DNA of 64,000 bases from UBA12077 sp963665525 (lineage in GTDB: Bacteria; Bacteroidota; Bacteroidia; Bacteroidales; UBA12077), in NCBI GenBank assembly GCA_963665525.1, contig OY762280.1, positions 4,533,883-4,597,882 on the forward strand. Direction: 5' to 3'. The notes below the pieces were generated by a model. The model did no database searches and was not told the DNA's origin. It worked only from the letters and a program-made list of their open reading frames with translations. Below, in pieces: positions 9,334 through 17,827 of the stretch; the first letter of the stretch is position 1; each line of letters opens with the position of its first letter. The position numbers were made by a program, and so were the translations under genes.

Positions 9334-10215
9334 TTAAACATTATATCCAAATCCGCGTAAAGAACGATCTTTATCACGCCAGTCTTTACTTACTTTGACA
9401 TGTATTTCTAAAAATACTTTTTTGCCGAAAAATGCTTCAATATCTTTTCGGGCATCTGTTCCAACTTTTTTTAATGCCTGTCCCTTATGTCCTATGATTA
9501 TTCCTTTTTGCGAAGGTCGAACAACATGGATGTTAGCCATTATTCGAAGTAATTTCTCCGTATCTTTAAATTCTTCAATCTCAATTTCTACAGAATAAGG
9601 AATTTCTTTTTGATAGTTTAACAAAACCTTCTCACGAATAATTTCTGAAACAAAAAATCTTTCCGTTTTATCTGTCAATGAATCTTTAGGGAAAAATGGA
9701 GGACCTTCTGGTAATAATTCTACAATACGTTTGAAAACCTGATCCAGGTTAAAATTATTGATAGCGGAAATAGGCATTATTTCTGCTTTTGGAAGTATTT
9801 TTTTCCATATATCAACAAGCTCTTCGAGTTTGTCCTGATCGCTTAAGTCAATTTTATTGATGAGTAATAAAACGGGAACATTGGTTTCCAATAAACGATC
9901 GATGTATTTCTGATTTTTATCGAAAGTTTCAACAACATCTGTTATGTATAACATGATATCGGCATCTTCGAAGGCTGTACCTACGAAACCCATCATTTTT
10001 TCCTGCAGCTTATAATTGGGCTTTAGTATTCCCGGTGTATCAGAATATACAATCTGATAATCTTCGTCGTTTACAATTCCCATGATCCTGTGTCGGGTAG
10101 TTTGCGATTTTGATGTAATGATCGATAGCTTTTCACCAACCATTGCATTCATTAAGGTCGATTTCCCTACATTTGGATTCCCAATAATATTTACAAAACC
10201 TGATTTATGTGGCAT
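9334..10215 (-). CDS. era: GTPase Era
   Basis: 293 residues, normal for Era. The N-terminal GTPase domain has the P-loop GNPNVGKST near residue 12, the TTRHR switch region, DTPG and NKID. The C-terminal KH domain has GHKGQALKKVGTDAR near residue 243 for binding the 3' end of 16S rRNA. Era acts in 30S maturation and cell-cycle control. It is the first gene of the minus-strand operon that continues to der; about 237 bases without a gene lie upstream, where its promoter should be. Confidence 0.97.
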   Translation of the reverse strand: MPHKSGFVNIIGNPNVGKSTLMNAMVGEKLSIITSKSQTTRHRIMGIVNDEDYQIVYSDTPGILKPNYKLQEKMMGFVGTAFEDADIMLYITDVVETFDKNQKYIDRLLETNVPVLLLINKIDLSDQDKLEELVDIWKKILPKAEIMPISAINNFNLDQVFKRIVELLPEGPPFFPKDSLTDKTERFFVSEIIREKVLLNYQKEIPYSVEIEIEEFKDTEKLLRIMANIHVVRPSQKGIIIGHKGQALKKVGTDARKDIEAFFGKKVFLEIHVKVSKDWRDKDRSLRGFGYNV

Positions 10216-10452
10216 TATATATTGTTCAAAAATTTTTTACAAAGATAAGAGAAATTTTGGCTAAACCTTTTTATTCTGAGATTGTATGTAAAGAAAGTAA
10301 GTGATTGTTTATTTGAGTGTAAATAATAGAATAGTGATTCAGGAAGATGTTATTAGTGTTGATTTTAGCAATAAATTTCATTATCTTCAATGTTTAAAGA
10401 ATATGATCTGGGAAGTTTCAGATGAGGTAATATATTTTTTAGATTCAACTAA

Positions 10453-11301
10453 ATGATTATGCCTATGAATGATTTGTTTCAAGATCCTAAGTTTTGTAAC
10501 CTGGAAGGTAATAAAATAGCATATTATCGCCATGGGAAAGGTGTACCTGTTTTATTCGTTCATGGAATAACTACCTATTCTTTTATTTGGAGAAAAATAC
10601 TTCCTTTTTTTATTCATGATTATGAAGTTATAGCAATTGATTTACTTGGATGTGGTGATTCAGATATTCCATTAAATGAAGATTTTTCCTTAAAGAGACA
10701 AGCTCATCTTATCAAGCAATTTGCTGATAGCTTAAATATTGGTAAATTCCATTTAATTAGTCATGATGTAGGAGGTGGAATAGCACAAATATTTGCGGTT
10801 AATTATCAGGAAAACTTATTAAGTGTAACCCTTATTAATAGTGTTGCCTATAATTTCTGGCCTGTACAGCCAATTGTTGCTATGCGAACACCTATTATAA
10901 GACAAATTGCTATTGCTTCTTTGGATTTCGGTATGTTTAGTTTAATTGTTAAACGGGGACTATATCATAAATCAAACTTATCAGAAGAATTGATGGATTT
11001 ATTCTGGAAACCTATGAGATATAAACTTGGCCGAAAAGGATTTTTGCATTTCGCCAAATGTTTAAACAATAGTAATTTGACTGAAATCGAAAAAGATATT
11101 CAAAAGTTGACAGTACCAGTGCTTATTATTCGAGGTGAAGACGATGTGTATTTAAGTGGTGTTATTGCAGAAAAATTACATTCTGAGATAGCTCATAGTA
11201 AATTGATAAAAATAGAAACAGGAGGGCACTTTATTCAAGAAGACGAACCAGAAAAAGTATCGGATCACATATTAAATTTTATTGGCAAATTAAATAAGTA
11301 A
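10453..11301 (+). CDS. Alpha/beta hydrolase with Asp nucleophile
   Basis: 282 residues with a complete alpha/beta-hydrolase fold pattern: oxyanion segment VLFVHGITT, nucleophile elbow SHDVGGG, acid region IRGEDD and catalytic His in ETGGHFIQED. The nucleophile position holds Asp, as in epoxide hydrolases and haloalkane dehalogenases, rather than Ser; the cap domain is about residues 125-205. No signal peptide, so it is cytoplasmic. It ends 4 bases before the hybrid histidine kinase and is probably co-transcribed with it, an uncommon pairing. Met3 and Met5 are alternative starts. The substrate cannot be told. Confidence 0.85.
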   Translation: MIMPMNDLFQDPKFCNLEGNKIAYYRHGKGVPVLFVHGITTYSFIWRKILPFFIHDYEVIAIDLLGCGDSDIPLNEDFSLKRQAHLIKQFADSLNIGKFHLISHDVGGGIAQIFAVNYQENLLSVTLINSVAYNFWPVQPIVAMRTPIIRQIAIASLDFGMFSLIVKRGLYHKSNLSEELMDLFWKPMRYKLGRKGFLHFAKCLNNSNLTEIEKDIQKLTVPVLIIRGEDDVYLSGVIAEKLHSEIAHSKLIKIETGGHFIQEDEPEKVSDHILNFIGKLNK

Positions 11302-11305
11302 CGAC

Positions 11306-13585
11306 TTGGATAAGCATAAAATAGAGCAAGAGCAAAAGATCAAAATTCTTGAGCGTGAAAATGAATTTCTCTCATCGAAAGCAGAAGAAAATCAGTTGCT
11401 AAGTAAGGCATTTGAAGAAATATATGAACACGAAGATACAGATTCTATCTATACTGATATCTTAGAACATATTTCTATTTTATTAGATATTCAATATGCA
11501 GGAGTATTTAGATTTAACAATGATTTATTGGTCAATTTAAGAAGCTATTCATTAAAAGAAAATGAGGACTATCTTCGATCAGATATTATAATTCCTTCTG
11601 AAATTAAGAAAAAAAGTTTTGGACCAAAAAGCTCTTTTATTATTGATTCAGAGGCTTTAATTTTCTTTAAGGAGCTTATCGGGTTTATTCCTATAGAGGT
11701 AGTAACAATACCAGTTCATCAAGAAGCAAGGTCTGATGTTTTTTTTGTTTTAATCAATAATGATGAATATAAAACATTACAAGATAGGATACTTTTAATA
11801 GAGAAGATTGCAGATATAACTTCCATTAAACTGGAGAAAATTTACTATAAGGAGAAACTTAAGAAAGTAAATGCAGAACTTGAGCAAAGAGTTGATGAAA
11901 GAACCAAGGAGCTTACGGAGTTGAATGAAAAGCTGTCTAAAAGCATTTCAAGAATTCAAAATATAAACACAGAGCTGGAAGAAGCAAAGGAATATGCTGA
12001 AGAAAATGAAAGGAAATTTCAAATTATTATTGAAAATTCTATCATTGCTATTTATAGTCTCAATCTTGAAACTGGAACCTACGATTATTTAAGTCCATCA
12101 ATAAAAGATATCTATGGTTATACTGCAGAAGAGTTTATTAGGGGAGGGTTAAAAACCTCGATAACAAGATTTCATCCGGAGGATGTTGCAAAAATAGAGA
12201 ATCATTTGAACGGATTACTAGAAAAGAAGTTGAAAGAATTTTCTCCAACTGTAGAATATCGATTTTTACATCCTGAGAAGGGATACCGGTGGATGAGCGA
12301 TACCCGGGCCGTAATTTTTGATTCGAACAGTAAACCTATTTCTTTAATAGGTTTTGCGATGGATATTACAGAACAAAAAGTAGCCCAAGAGAGGCTAAAA
12401 GAAGCAAAGGAAAAAGCAGAAGAAAGTAACAAGCTCAAAACAGAGTTTATTAATAATATGTCGCATGAAATAAGGACTCCTTTAAATGGTATTCTCGGAT
12501 TTTCAAGTTTTCTAGATAATCCAGATTTAAGTAGCGACGATCGAAATAATTATGTAAGAATAATTCAAAATAGTGGGAAACAGTTGATGCGAATTATTGA
12601 AGATATTTTGGAAATTTCAAGGTTAGGAACAAAACAAGTGAAGCTAATTAAAGAAAGAGTTTGTATCAATGAATTACTTGCTGAACAGCATTCTATTTTT
12701 GAGATAAAAGCTAAAGATTCTGATTTGTCATTCTATATAAATAAGAAATTAGATGATATTAATAGTACAATTTTTACCGATAAAGCCAAGTTAAGAAAGA
12801 TTGTTAGCAATTTAATTGAAAATGCTATTAAATATACTAATTCAGGGTTTGTTGAGTTGGGCTGTCAGTTAGTAAAACCTGAAAGTAATGTTATTCCATC
12901 AAAAAGGAATAAAACTAAATTTATTCAGATTTATGTAAAAGATTCTGGAGTAGGAGTAAGTGATGGGTTTAAACAAAAAATATTTGAAAGGTTTGTGCAA
13001 GAAGAACAAGGACTTTCAAGAACTGTGGGTGGACTTGGTTTAGGATTGTCTATTGCAAGTGAAAATGCAAAACTGCTGGGTGGTGAAGTAAGTGTGGAAT
13101 CAGAAAGAGGGAAAGGTTCCACATTTTATATTACGATTCCTTATAATAACGATACTAGCTTATATAACGATAACGAAAGTGTAGTTAATAAAATATTAAA
13201 GAATATATCAAGTAAAAGTAAAAAGGTTTTAATTGTTGAAGATGAATATGTTAATTATCAATATTTATTAGCTCTTCTTGAAAATTTAAATCCTGATATT
13301 GAAATTCTGTATGCAAAAAATGGTATTGAAGCGATAGACTTATGTAAAGAAAACGATGATATTAACATTATATTGATGGATGTTAAGATGCCTGTTATGA
13401 ATGGATTAGATGCTTCGCGAGAAATTAAAAAGATAAGACCGGATATTAAAATTATTGCACAAACAGCATATGCAACTCAGGAAGACAGAGTGGCTACAAA
13501 ACAATGTGGATGCGACGACTATTTGTCAAAACCAATAGCTCAGGAAGATTTTAATATTTTAATGATGAAATACCTGGGATCTTAA
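11306..13585 (+). CDS. Hybrid histidine kinase (GAF-like, PAS, HK, receiver)
   Basis: 759 residues, no membrane segment, so probably a cytoplasmic sensor. Order: short coiled coil (1-35), GAF-like domain (about 40-185), coiled coil (185-240), PAS/PAC (about 240-370), dimerisation domain with MSHEIRTPLNG (His387), ATPase domain with NLIENAIKYT and GLGLGLSIA, and a C-terminal receiver with ILMDVKMPVMNG (Asp692). A separate phosphotransfer partner or response regulator is not nearby. The frame begins at a TTG codon 4 bases after the hydrolase stop; no ATG occurs in frame before the GAF-like domain, so TTG is the best start. The tight spacing suggests translational coupling. Confidence 0.9.
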   Translation: MDKHKIEQEQKIKILERENEFLSSKAEENQLLSKAFEEIYEHEDTDSIYTDILEHISILLDIQYAGVFRFNNDLLVNLRSYSLKENEDYLRSDIIIPSEIKKKSFGPKSSFIIDSEALIFFKELIGFIPIEVVTIPVHQEARSDVFFVLINNDEYKTLQDRILLIEKIADITSIKLEKIYYKEKLKKVNAELEQRVDERTKELTELNEKLSKSISRIQNINTELEEAKEYAEENERKFQIIIENSIIAIYSLNLETGTYDYLSPSIKDIYGYTAEEFIRGGLKTSITRFHPEDVAKIENHLNGLLEKKLKEFSPTVEYRFLHPEKGYRWMSDTRAVIFDSNSKPISLIGFAMDITEQKVAQERLKEAKEKAEESNKLKTEFINNMSHEIRTPLNGILGFSSFLDNPDLSSDDRNNYVRIIQNSGKQLMRIIEDILEISRLGTKQVKLIKERVCINELLAEQHSIFEIKAKDSDLSFYINKKLDDINSTIFTDKAKLRKIVSNLIENAIKYTNSGFVELGCQLVKPESNVIPSKRNKTKFIQIYVKDSGVGVSDGFKQKIFERFVQEEQGLSRTVGGLGLGLSIASENAKLLGGEVSVESERGKGSTFYITIPYNNDTSLYNDNESVVNKILKNISSKSKKVLIVEDEYVNYQYLLALLENLNPDIEILYAKNGIEAIDLCKENDDINIILMDVKMPVMNGLDASREIKKIRPDIKIIAQTAYATQEDRVATKQCGCDDYLSKPIAQEDFNILMMKYLGS

Positions 13586-13671
13586 ATTATACCATTTTTA
13601 TATCTTACCGAGAACTTATTTTGCTCAATTAAAAAACTCAAATTACATTTGTCGCACTAAAAATTATACAA

Positions 13672-14274
13672 ATGAGTTTTATATATTATTTTGATCTTAT
13701 TGGAACATTTGTTTTTGCAATAAGTGGTGTTCTAACAGCTTCGAGCAAAAAATTCGATGTATTTGGAGCCTCGGTTATTGCATTTGTTACCGCTATTGGA
13801 GGTGGAACTATCCGTGATATGCTCATAGGTAGTCATCCGGTAGGTTGGATTAATGATTTAAATTATTTGTATGTAATTATAGGTGCTATCTTAGTTAGTA
13901 TTATTTTTAAAAGACATATTATTAAGCTTCGTAAAACATTGTTTTTATTTGATACAATAGGAATAGGTGTATTTACTATTATTGGTGTACAAAAATCGAT
14001 TGATTTAAATATATCTCCAGTCATTGCTATTATGATGGGAACAATTTCGGCTGTTTTTGGAGGTGTTATTCGCGATATATTAACCAACGAAACTCCGTTG
14101 ATTTTTAGAAAAGAGATTTATGCTACACCTTGCTTAGCAGGAGGAGCATTGTATTTATTACTATTGCAATTAAATTTGAATCCTGGATTAATATCTTTAA
14201 TAACAGCACTGTTAATAATCGGAATACGATTAATCGCTGTTAAAAAATCATGGTCTTTACCAAGAATCCAATAA
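13672..14274 (+). CDS. TRIC-family cation channel (UPF0126/YadS)
   Basis: 200 residues, seven predicted membrane helices arranged as two repeats of three plus one. Each repeat has the conserved glycine-rich signature: AIGGGTIRDML near residue 42 and VFGGVIRDIL near residue 128. Prokaryotic TRIC proteins form trimeric monovalent cation channels in the inner membrane. It stands alone, 86 bases after the kinase gene and about 147 bases before the BlaI gene. The physiological role in bacteria is poorly known. Confidence 0.9.
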   Translation: MSFIYYFDLIGTFVFAISGVLTASSKKFDVFGASVIAFVTAIGGGTIRDMLIGSHPVGWINDLNYLYVIIGAILVSIIFKRHIIKLRKTLFLFDTIGIGVFTIIGVQKSIDLNISPVIAIMMGTISAVFGGVIRDILTNETPLIFRKEIYATPCLAGGALYLLLLQLNLNPGLISLITALLIIGIRLIAVKKSWSLPRIQ

Positions 14275-14340
14275 AATATCTTATTTGTATTTTGACAGGT
14301 AAGCGTTAGAAACAGGGCTTTTCATTATAATATATTACTA

Positions 14341-14423
14341 ATATCTACTATAAAACATGAAAAACTACTATAAATATAGTATAAAATAAAAAAATATAGT
14401 ATATTTGAAAAAATAGTAGATAT
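14341..14423 (+). promoter_or_regulatory. Nested BlaI-type operator region
   Basis: The 80 bases before the BlaI start contain nested dyads built on TACTA/TAGTA. A perfect palindrome TACTATA-AA-TATAGTA lies at 14366-14381. A second pair, ATATCTACTA at 14341-14350 and TAGTAGATAT at 14414-14423, are perfect reverse complements that bracket the region and reach the start codon. A further TATAGTATAT lies near 14395-14404. BlaI/MecI repressors bind TACA/TGTA-like or TACTA-like dyads, so autorepression is the natural reading. No exact TAnnTTTG element was located with confidence. Confidence 0.65.
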
Positions 14424-14796
14424 GAAAGAAATTACAAAAGCACAAGAAGACATCTTAAAAGCGATGTGGAAAATTGGCGAAGGAGCGGTAAGTGATGTAC
14501 TTGAAATCTTACCGGATCCAAAACCGGCATATAATACTGTAGCAACTGTTATTAAGGTTTTAGAAAAAAAAGGATATCTGACTCATAAAACATATGGGAA
14601 GACCAATGTTTATTTTCCTTTGGTAACAAAAAAGGATTATGCCGGAAATATCTTAAAAGATACGTTTAAGAATTTGTTTAATGGATCTCTTAATTTAATG
14701 TTTTCGCATTTTGTAAAAAACAAAAAAGTAAGTTTGAATGAGTTAGAAGAACTTCGAACACTTTTAGATGATGAGATAAAAAAATATAATCAATAA
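14422..14796 (+). CDS. BlaI/MecI/CopY-family repressor
   Basis: 124 residues, the family's usual size. The N-terminal winged helix shows ITKAQEDILKAMWKIGEGAV and AYNTVATVIKVLEKKGYLTH, as in BlaI/MecI proteins that are inactivated by proteolysis when their partner M56 protease senses a signal. The C-terminal part is the helical dimerisation segment. It is followed after 10 bases by its M56 partner gene, and it is preceded by a dyad-rich operator. No beta-lactamase gene lies nearby, so the target is likely this operon itself and unlinked genes. Confidence 0.93.
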   Translation: MKEITKAQEDILKAMWKIGEGAVSDVLEILPDPKPAYNTVATVIKVLEKKGYLTHKTYGKTNVYFPLVTKKDYAGNILKDTFKNLFNGSLNLMFSHFVKNKKVSLNELEELRTLLDDEIKKYNQ

Positions 14797-14806
14797 TTTA
14801 TTTGTT

Positions 14807-16333
14807 ATGAGATTTATATTGATTTCAGCAGTCTGTGTAAGTGCTGCTTATATTATTTACAGATTATTTTTTAGAAAAGAAACCAATTTTCATCAACTTC
14901 GAGCTTACTTGTTGGTTTCGATAATTATTTCTGTATTATTACCTTTTAATACCTATAAAATAAATCCTTCTTTTCTTCAGAATAAGAGTGCTGTTTCAGA
15001 AATTAATTTTTGGAAAAATCATGCTGTAAATACAGAAGCAACTAATGCAAAAATCGGATTGAACTTAGAAACGGAAGTCCAAAAGAGTTTTACTGTAGAT
15101 TGGATTAGACTTATCCGATGGTCGTATATTTTGATTGTATCTGTTTTATTGTTTAGGATTTTACTTCAGGTTATATTTTTAGTATATAAATATCTTATTT
15201 CAGAAAAAGAGAAGTGTGGTAAATATGTTCTCATTCGAAATCATCGATTTAAAAACTCTTTTTCTTTTTTTAAATGGATTTTTATCGATGATAAAGAAAA
15301 ATCTGAAAAAGAAGTTCAAAGTATTATTGCCCATGAAATGGTTCATGCCAAACAATATCATAGTGTTGATATTGTTATTATGGAAATTATGGTAGCAGTA
15401 ATGTGGTTCAATCCATTGGTATGGATGATGAGGAAATCAATTCATCTTGTACATGAGTATCTTGCTGATGAGGGAGTTTTAAGTAAAGGAATTGATAAGA
15501 TATCATACCAGGAGCTTTTAATAAATCAGGTTGCCGAAGAAAAACTAATTAGTATATCATCAAGTTTTAACCAATCATTAATAAAAAAACGAATTGTTAT
15601 GATGAATTATGAGAAAATACTTAAGAAATCCAAGTATGCCAGTTTAATCTTTATACCTGTTGCTCTATTTCTTTTTATTGGTATATCATGTATTAACGGG
15701 CAACATACAGAAGAAGAAAAGGTTGTTAAAGAAAAGGTTGTTAAAGAAAAAGTAGTAGAAGAAAAAGTTGCGGCTGCTATTTCTCCTACAAAAATGAATG
15801 TTTTATATGTGGGTATTGATAACCCCATTAAAGTTGCTGTTTCTGGCTATGAAAGTACTGAAATTGATGTTGCAATAACTAATGCGAGTATTCGTGGAAA
15901 AGAAGGAGAGTATATAGTTAATCCAAAGAGACCTGGAAGTTCAATTTTTGTAGTGCGGGCTAAAGGAGAAGTTGTTCAGCAAACTACCTTCAGAGTGAAA
16001 GGATTGCCTGATCCAATGGTAATGGTTGCCGGGAAAAGAGGGGGAGAAATTTCTAAAAATGTTCTTCTGGCACAAGAAGCCGTATTTGCTATGATGGCAA
16101 ATTTTGATTTTGATATTGAATTTAAAATAGAAGGTTTTACGGTTTCAACTACTGATGAAGATGGTTATTATATTGAAGTAAATTCAGGCTCAAATAAGAT
16201 AACTAAAGAACAAAAACAACTCATAGAAAATTGTCCGGTGGGAGCAAGGGTAAATTTTGAACAAGTAACAGCAAAAGGACCTGATGGAACTATTAGGAAG
16301 TTGCCAGCCATTGTTTTTAAAATTGTAGAATAA
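14807..16333 (+). CDS. M56 (BlaR1-like) protease fused to a GldM-like C-terminal domain
   Basis: 508 residues. The N-terminal half has several membrane helices (about 1-20, 35-52, 100-130, 285-303) and the zinc site HEMVH (His176, Glu177, His180) with a downstream EYLADE, as in M56 antirepressor proteases. A short run of EKVVK-type repeats (about 305-322) leads to an extracytoplasmic C-terminal domain (about 329-508) starting NVLYVGIDNPIKVAVSGY and including FRVKGLPDPM, which closely resembles the C-terminal domain of the gliding/type IX protein GldM. Usual M56 partners carry a penicillin-binding or TonB-type domain here. The domain may serve as the sensor. It pairs with the upstream BlaI repressor. 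Confidence 0.85.
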   Translation: MRFILISAVCVSAAYIIYRLFFRKETNFHQLRAYLLVSIIISVLLPFNTYKINPSFLQNKSAVSEINFWKNHAVNTEATNAKIGLNLETEVQKSFTVDWIRLIRWSYILIVSVLLFRILLQVIFLVYKYLISEKEKCGKYVLIRNHRFKNSFSFFKWIFIDDKEKSEKEVQSIIAHEMVHAKQYHSVDIVIMEIMVAVMWFNPLVWMMRKSIHLVHEYLADEGVLSKGIDKISYQELLINQVAEEKLISISSSFNQSLIKKRIVMMNYEKILKKSKYASLIFIPVALFLFIGISCINGQHTEEEKVVKEKVVKEKVVEEKVAAAISPTKMNVLYVGIDNPIKVAVSGYESTEIDVAITNASIRGKEGEYIVNPKRPGSSIFVVRAKGEVVQQTTFRVKGLPDPMVMVAGKRGGEISKNVLLAQEAVFAMMANFDFDIEFKIEGFTVSTTDEDGYYIEVNSGSNKITKEQKQLIENCPVGARVNFEQVTAKGPDGTIRKLPAIVFKIVE

Positions 16334-16357
16334 TTAAAAATTATTTATAGATTTTTA

Positions 16358-16455
16358 CTTTGTGTAGCTTTGTATATTTTTTGTGAAACTTTGTGTAATA
16401 GTATTTTGTAATTATAACACAAAGGCGCACAAAGGAAGCACGAAGTTACACAAAG
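16358..16455. repeat. Long imperfect inverted repeat between convergent genes
   Basis: Arms 16358-16399 and 16414-16455 (42 bases each, 14-base loop) match in 31 of 42 positions by my count. Both are built from repeated CTTTGTGT units. It lies between the M56 gene (+) and the DUF5686-like gene (-), where it could fold on either strand and act as a bidirectional terminator. CTTTGTG-rich hairpins of this sort are scattered in genomes of this phylum, so a dispersed repeat is also possible. Confidence 0.6.
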
Positions 16456-16466
16456 ATGCCCTCTTT

Positions 16467-17795
16467 TTATAAGCCAATAGTTAAACTTAATTTATACGAA
16501 AAATTATTAGCAGTTTTATTAAACTCATAAGGGCCGTAGCGATAAAAAATACCAAATCCATAACCAATAACAGACGACTGTAAGATATTATTTAATAGTA
16601 TACCTCCCTCATAAAATCCTTTGTCGTATGATTTTATTGGCGTTGAATCGAAATGATATTTTTTGTCAGAAAGGCTTCCTAAACCATAATTGTGTACAAT
16701 AATTATTTTGGGAGAAGAAAATATTGTTTTGTATAAGTATCCAAAATCATGTTTAAAAAATACTGAGAAAAATCGGTCTGTATAAAATTCGCCCATTCGC
16801 ATGGTACCAAAACTATTTTCAGCTTCAATGCTAAACGACTGATAACTTCCATGTCCATTATAAAGTTTAGTTAAAGGGATGTGCCCATCAGCTAATCCTC
16901 CAACAAGGGTAAGTTTTGATTCTCCTAAATGCTGGATATTGAAAGTCTTCGTTATTTTAGCTTCTATTTTTGTGTACTGAAATTCTCCATTAAACCAATT
17001 CGTTCCCTGGGTGATATTCCCATAAAGAACAGGATAGTTTGTTTCTAATGTATATTTTGATTCTGATATTTGCTTTTGTTTTTCGTGGTATGCATAACGA
17101 AATTGTAACCCAATTTCACTAAACTCGAAATTATTAACAGAATTAATAAGTGATTCTCCAAAAGAATAATTATCGGTAGAGTTTACATAAGAATGATTTA
17201 CAAATAAATTTAGTCGTAAATAATGAATAACTGACGAACTTAACTCCAAGTGAAATTCTTCAACTAAGTCCATTTTATCGATCATAAATTTACGGTAAAC
17301 CTCAGACGAGATTATATGCTGGGTTTTTAAAAACTTGTATCCAGATTTTTCTGCAACATCATAACTGTAATTAAAACTTAATTGGCTTTCTGATTTTTCA
17401 TGGATGTTAAGATTTATTTTACCTCCATATTTCCAATCTTCATCTTTAAAACCATGTCCAAAATAACCTCCTATCGACAAAACTCTAGATAATTGTTTGG
17501 TTGTATTTAAACCAAAGCCAAGTCGCAGACCTTCGTAGCAATTATAATCAATAAGTTTCCAAATTGGAAAATTGAAATAGCCAATCGTAAGAGAATTGTT
17601 TGTTATAAGTTCAAACTGTCTTTCTTCAAGTTCAACTTCTTCTGCGTGTTTTATACTATCAATTAGTTGCCAGGCTCTTATTTCTGTTTCAGAAACAGAT
17701 GAATTGACTTGAATGGTATCATTGGCATTTTGTGCATTAACTTTGAACGTAATGCATAATAAAATAACTGAATAAATCAGAATATATTTATTCAT
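16467..17795 (-). CDS. DUF5686-like outer membrane beta-barrel protein, short form
   Basis: 442 residues with a signal peptide (1-21, ending VNA before QN). Most of the rest alternates hydrophobic and polar residues as in a beta barrel and ends YKLSLTIGL. Segments such as YEGLRLGFGLNT and GYFGHGFKDEDWKYGG match the C-terminal barrel region of DUF5686 proteins. Full-length family members are usually about 800 residues with an N-terminal carboxypeptidase-regulatory-like domain, which is absent here. It is 32 bases downstream of the pseudouridine synthase gene on the same strand. Function unknown; likely an outer-membrane barrel. Confidence 0.75.
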   Translation of the reverse strand: MNKYILIYSVILLCITFKVNAQNANDTIQVNSSVSETEIRAWQLIDSIKHAEEVELEERQFELITNNSLTIGYFNFPIWKLIDYNCYEGLRLGFGLNTTKQLSRVLSIGGYFGHGFKDEDWKYGGKINLNIHEKSESQLSFNYSYDVAEKSGYKFLKTQHIISSEVYRKFMIDKMDLVEEFHLELSSSVIHYLRLNLFVNHSYVNSTDNYSFGESLINSVNNFEFSEIGLQFRYAYHEKQKQISESKYTLETNYPVLYGNITQGTNWFNGEFQYTKIEAKITKTFNIQHLGESKLTLVGGLADGHIPLTKLYNGHGSYQSFSIEAENSFGTMRMGEFYTDRFFSVFFKHDFGYLYKTIFSSPKIIIVHNYGLGSLSDKKYHFDSTPIKSYDKGFYEGGILLNNILQSSVIGYGFGIFYRYGPYEFNKTANNFSYKLSLTIGL

Positions 17796-17827
17796 TAGAT
17801 AACATAGTAAATTTTAACCTGTTAAAT

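Noticed and set aside
15718..15770. Tandem repeat in the M56 gene as a mobile or phase-variable repeat
   Set aside because: The AAAGAAAAGGTTGTT-like units are few and imperfect and simply encode a short EKVVK linker.
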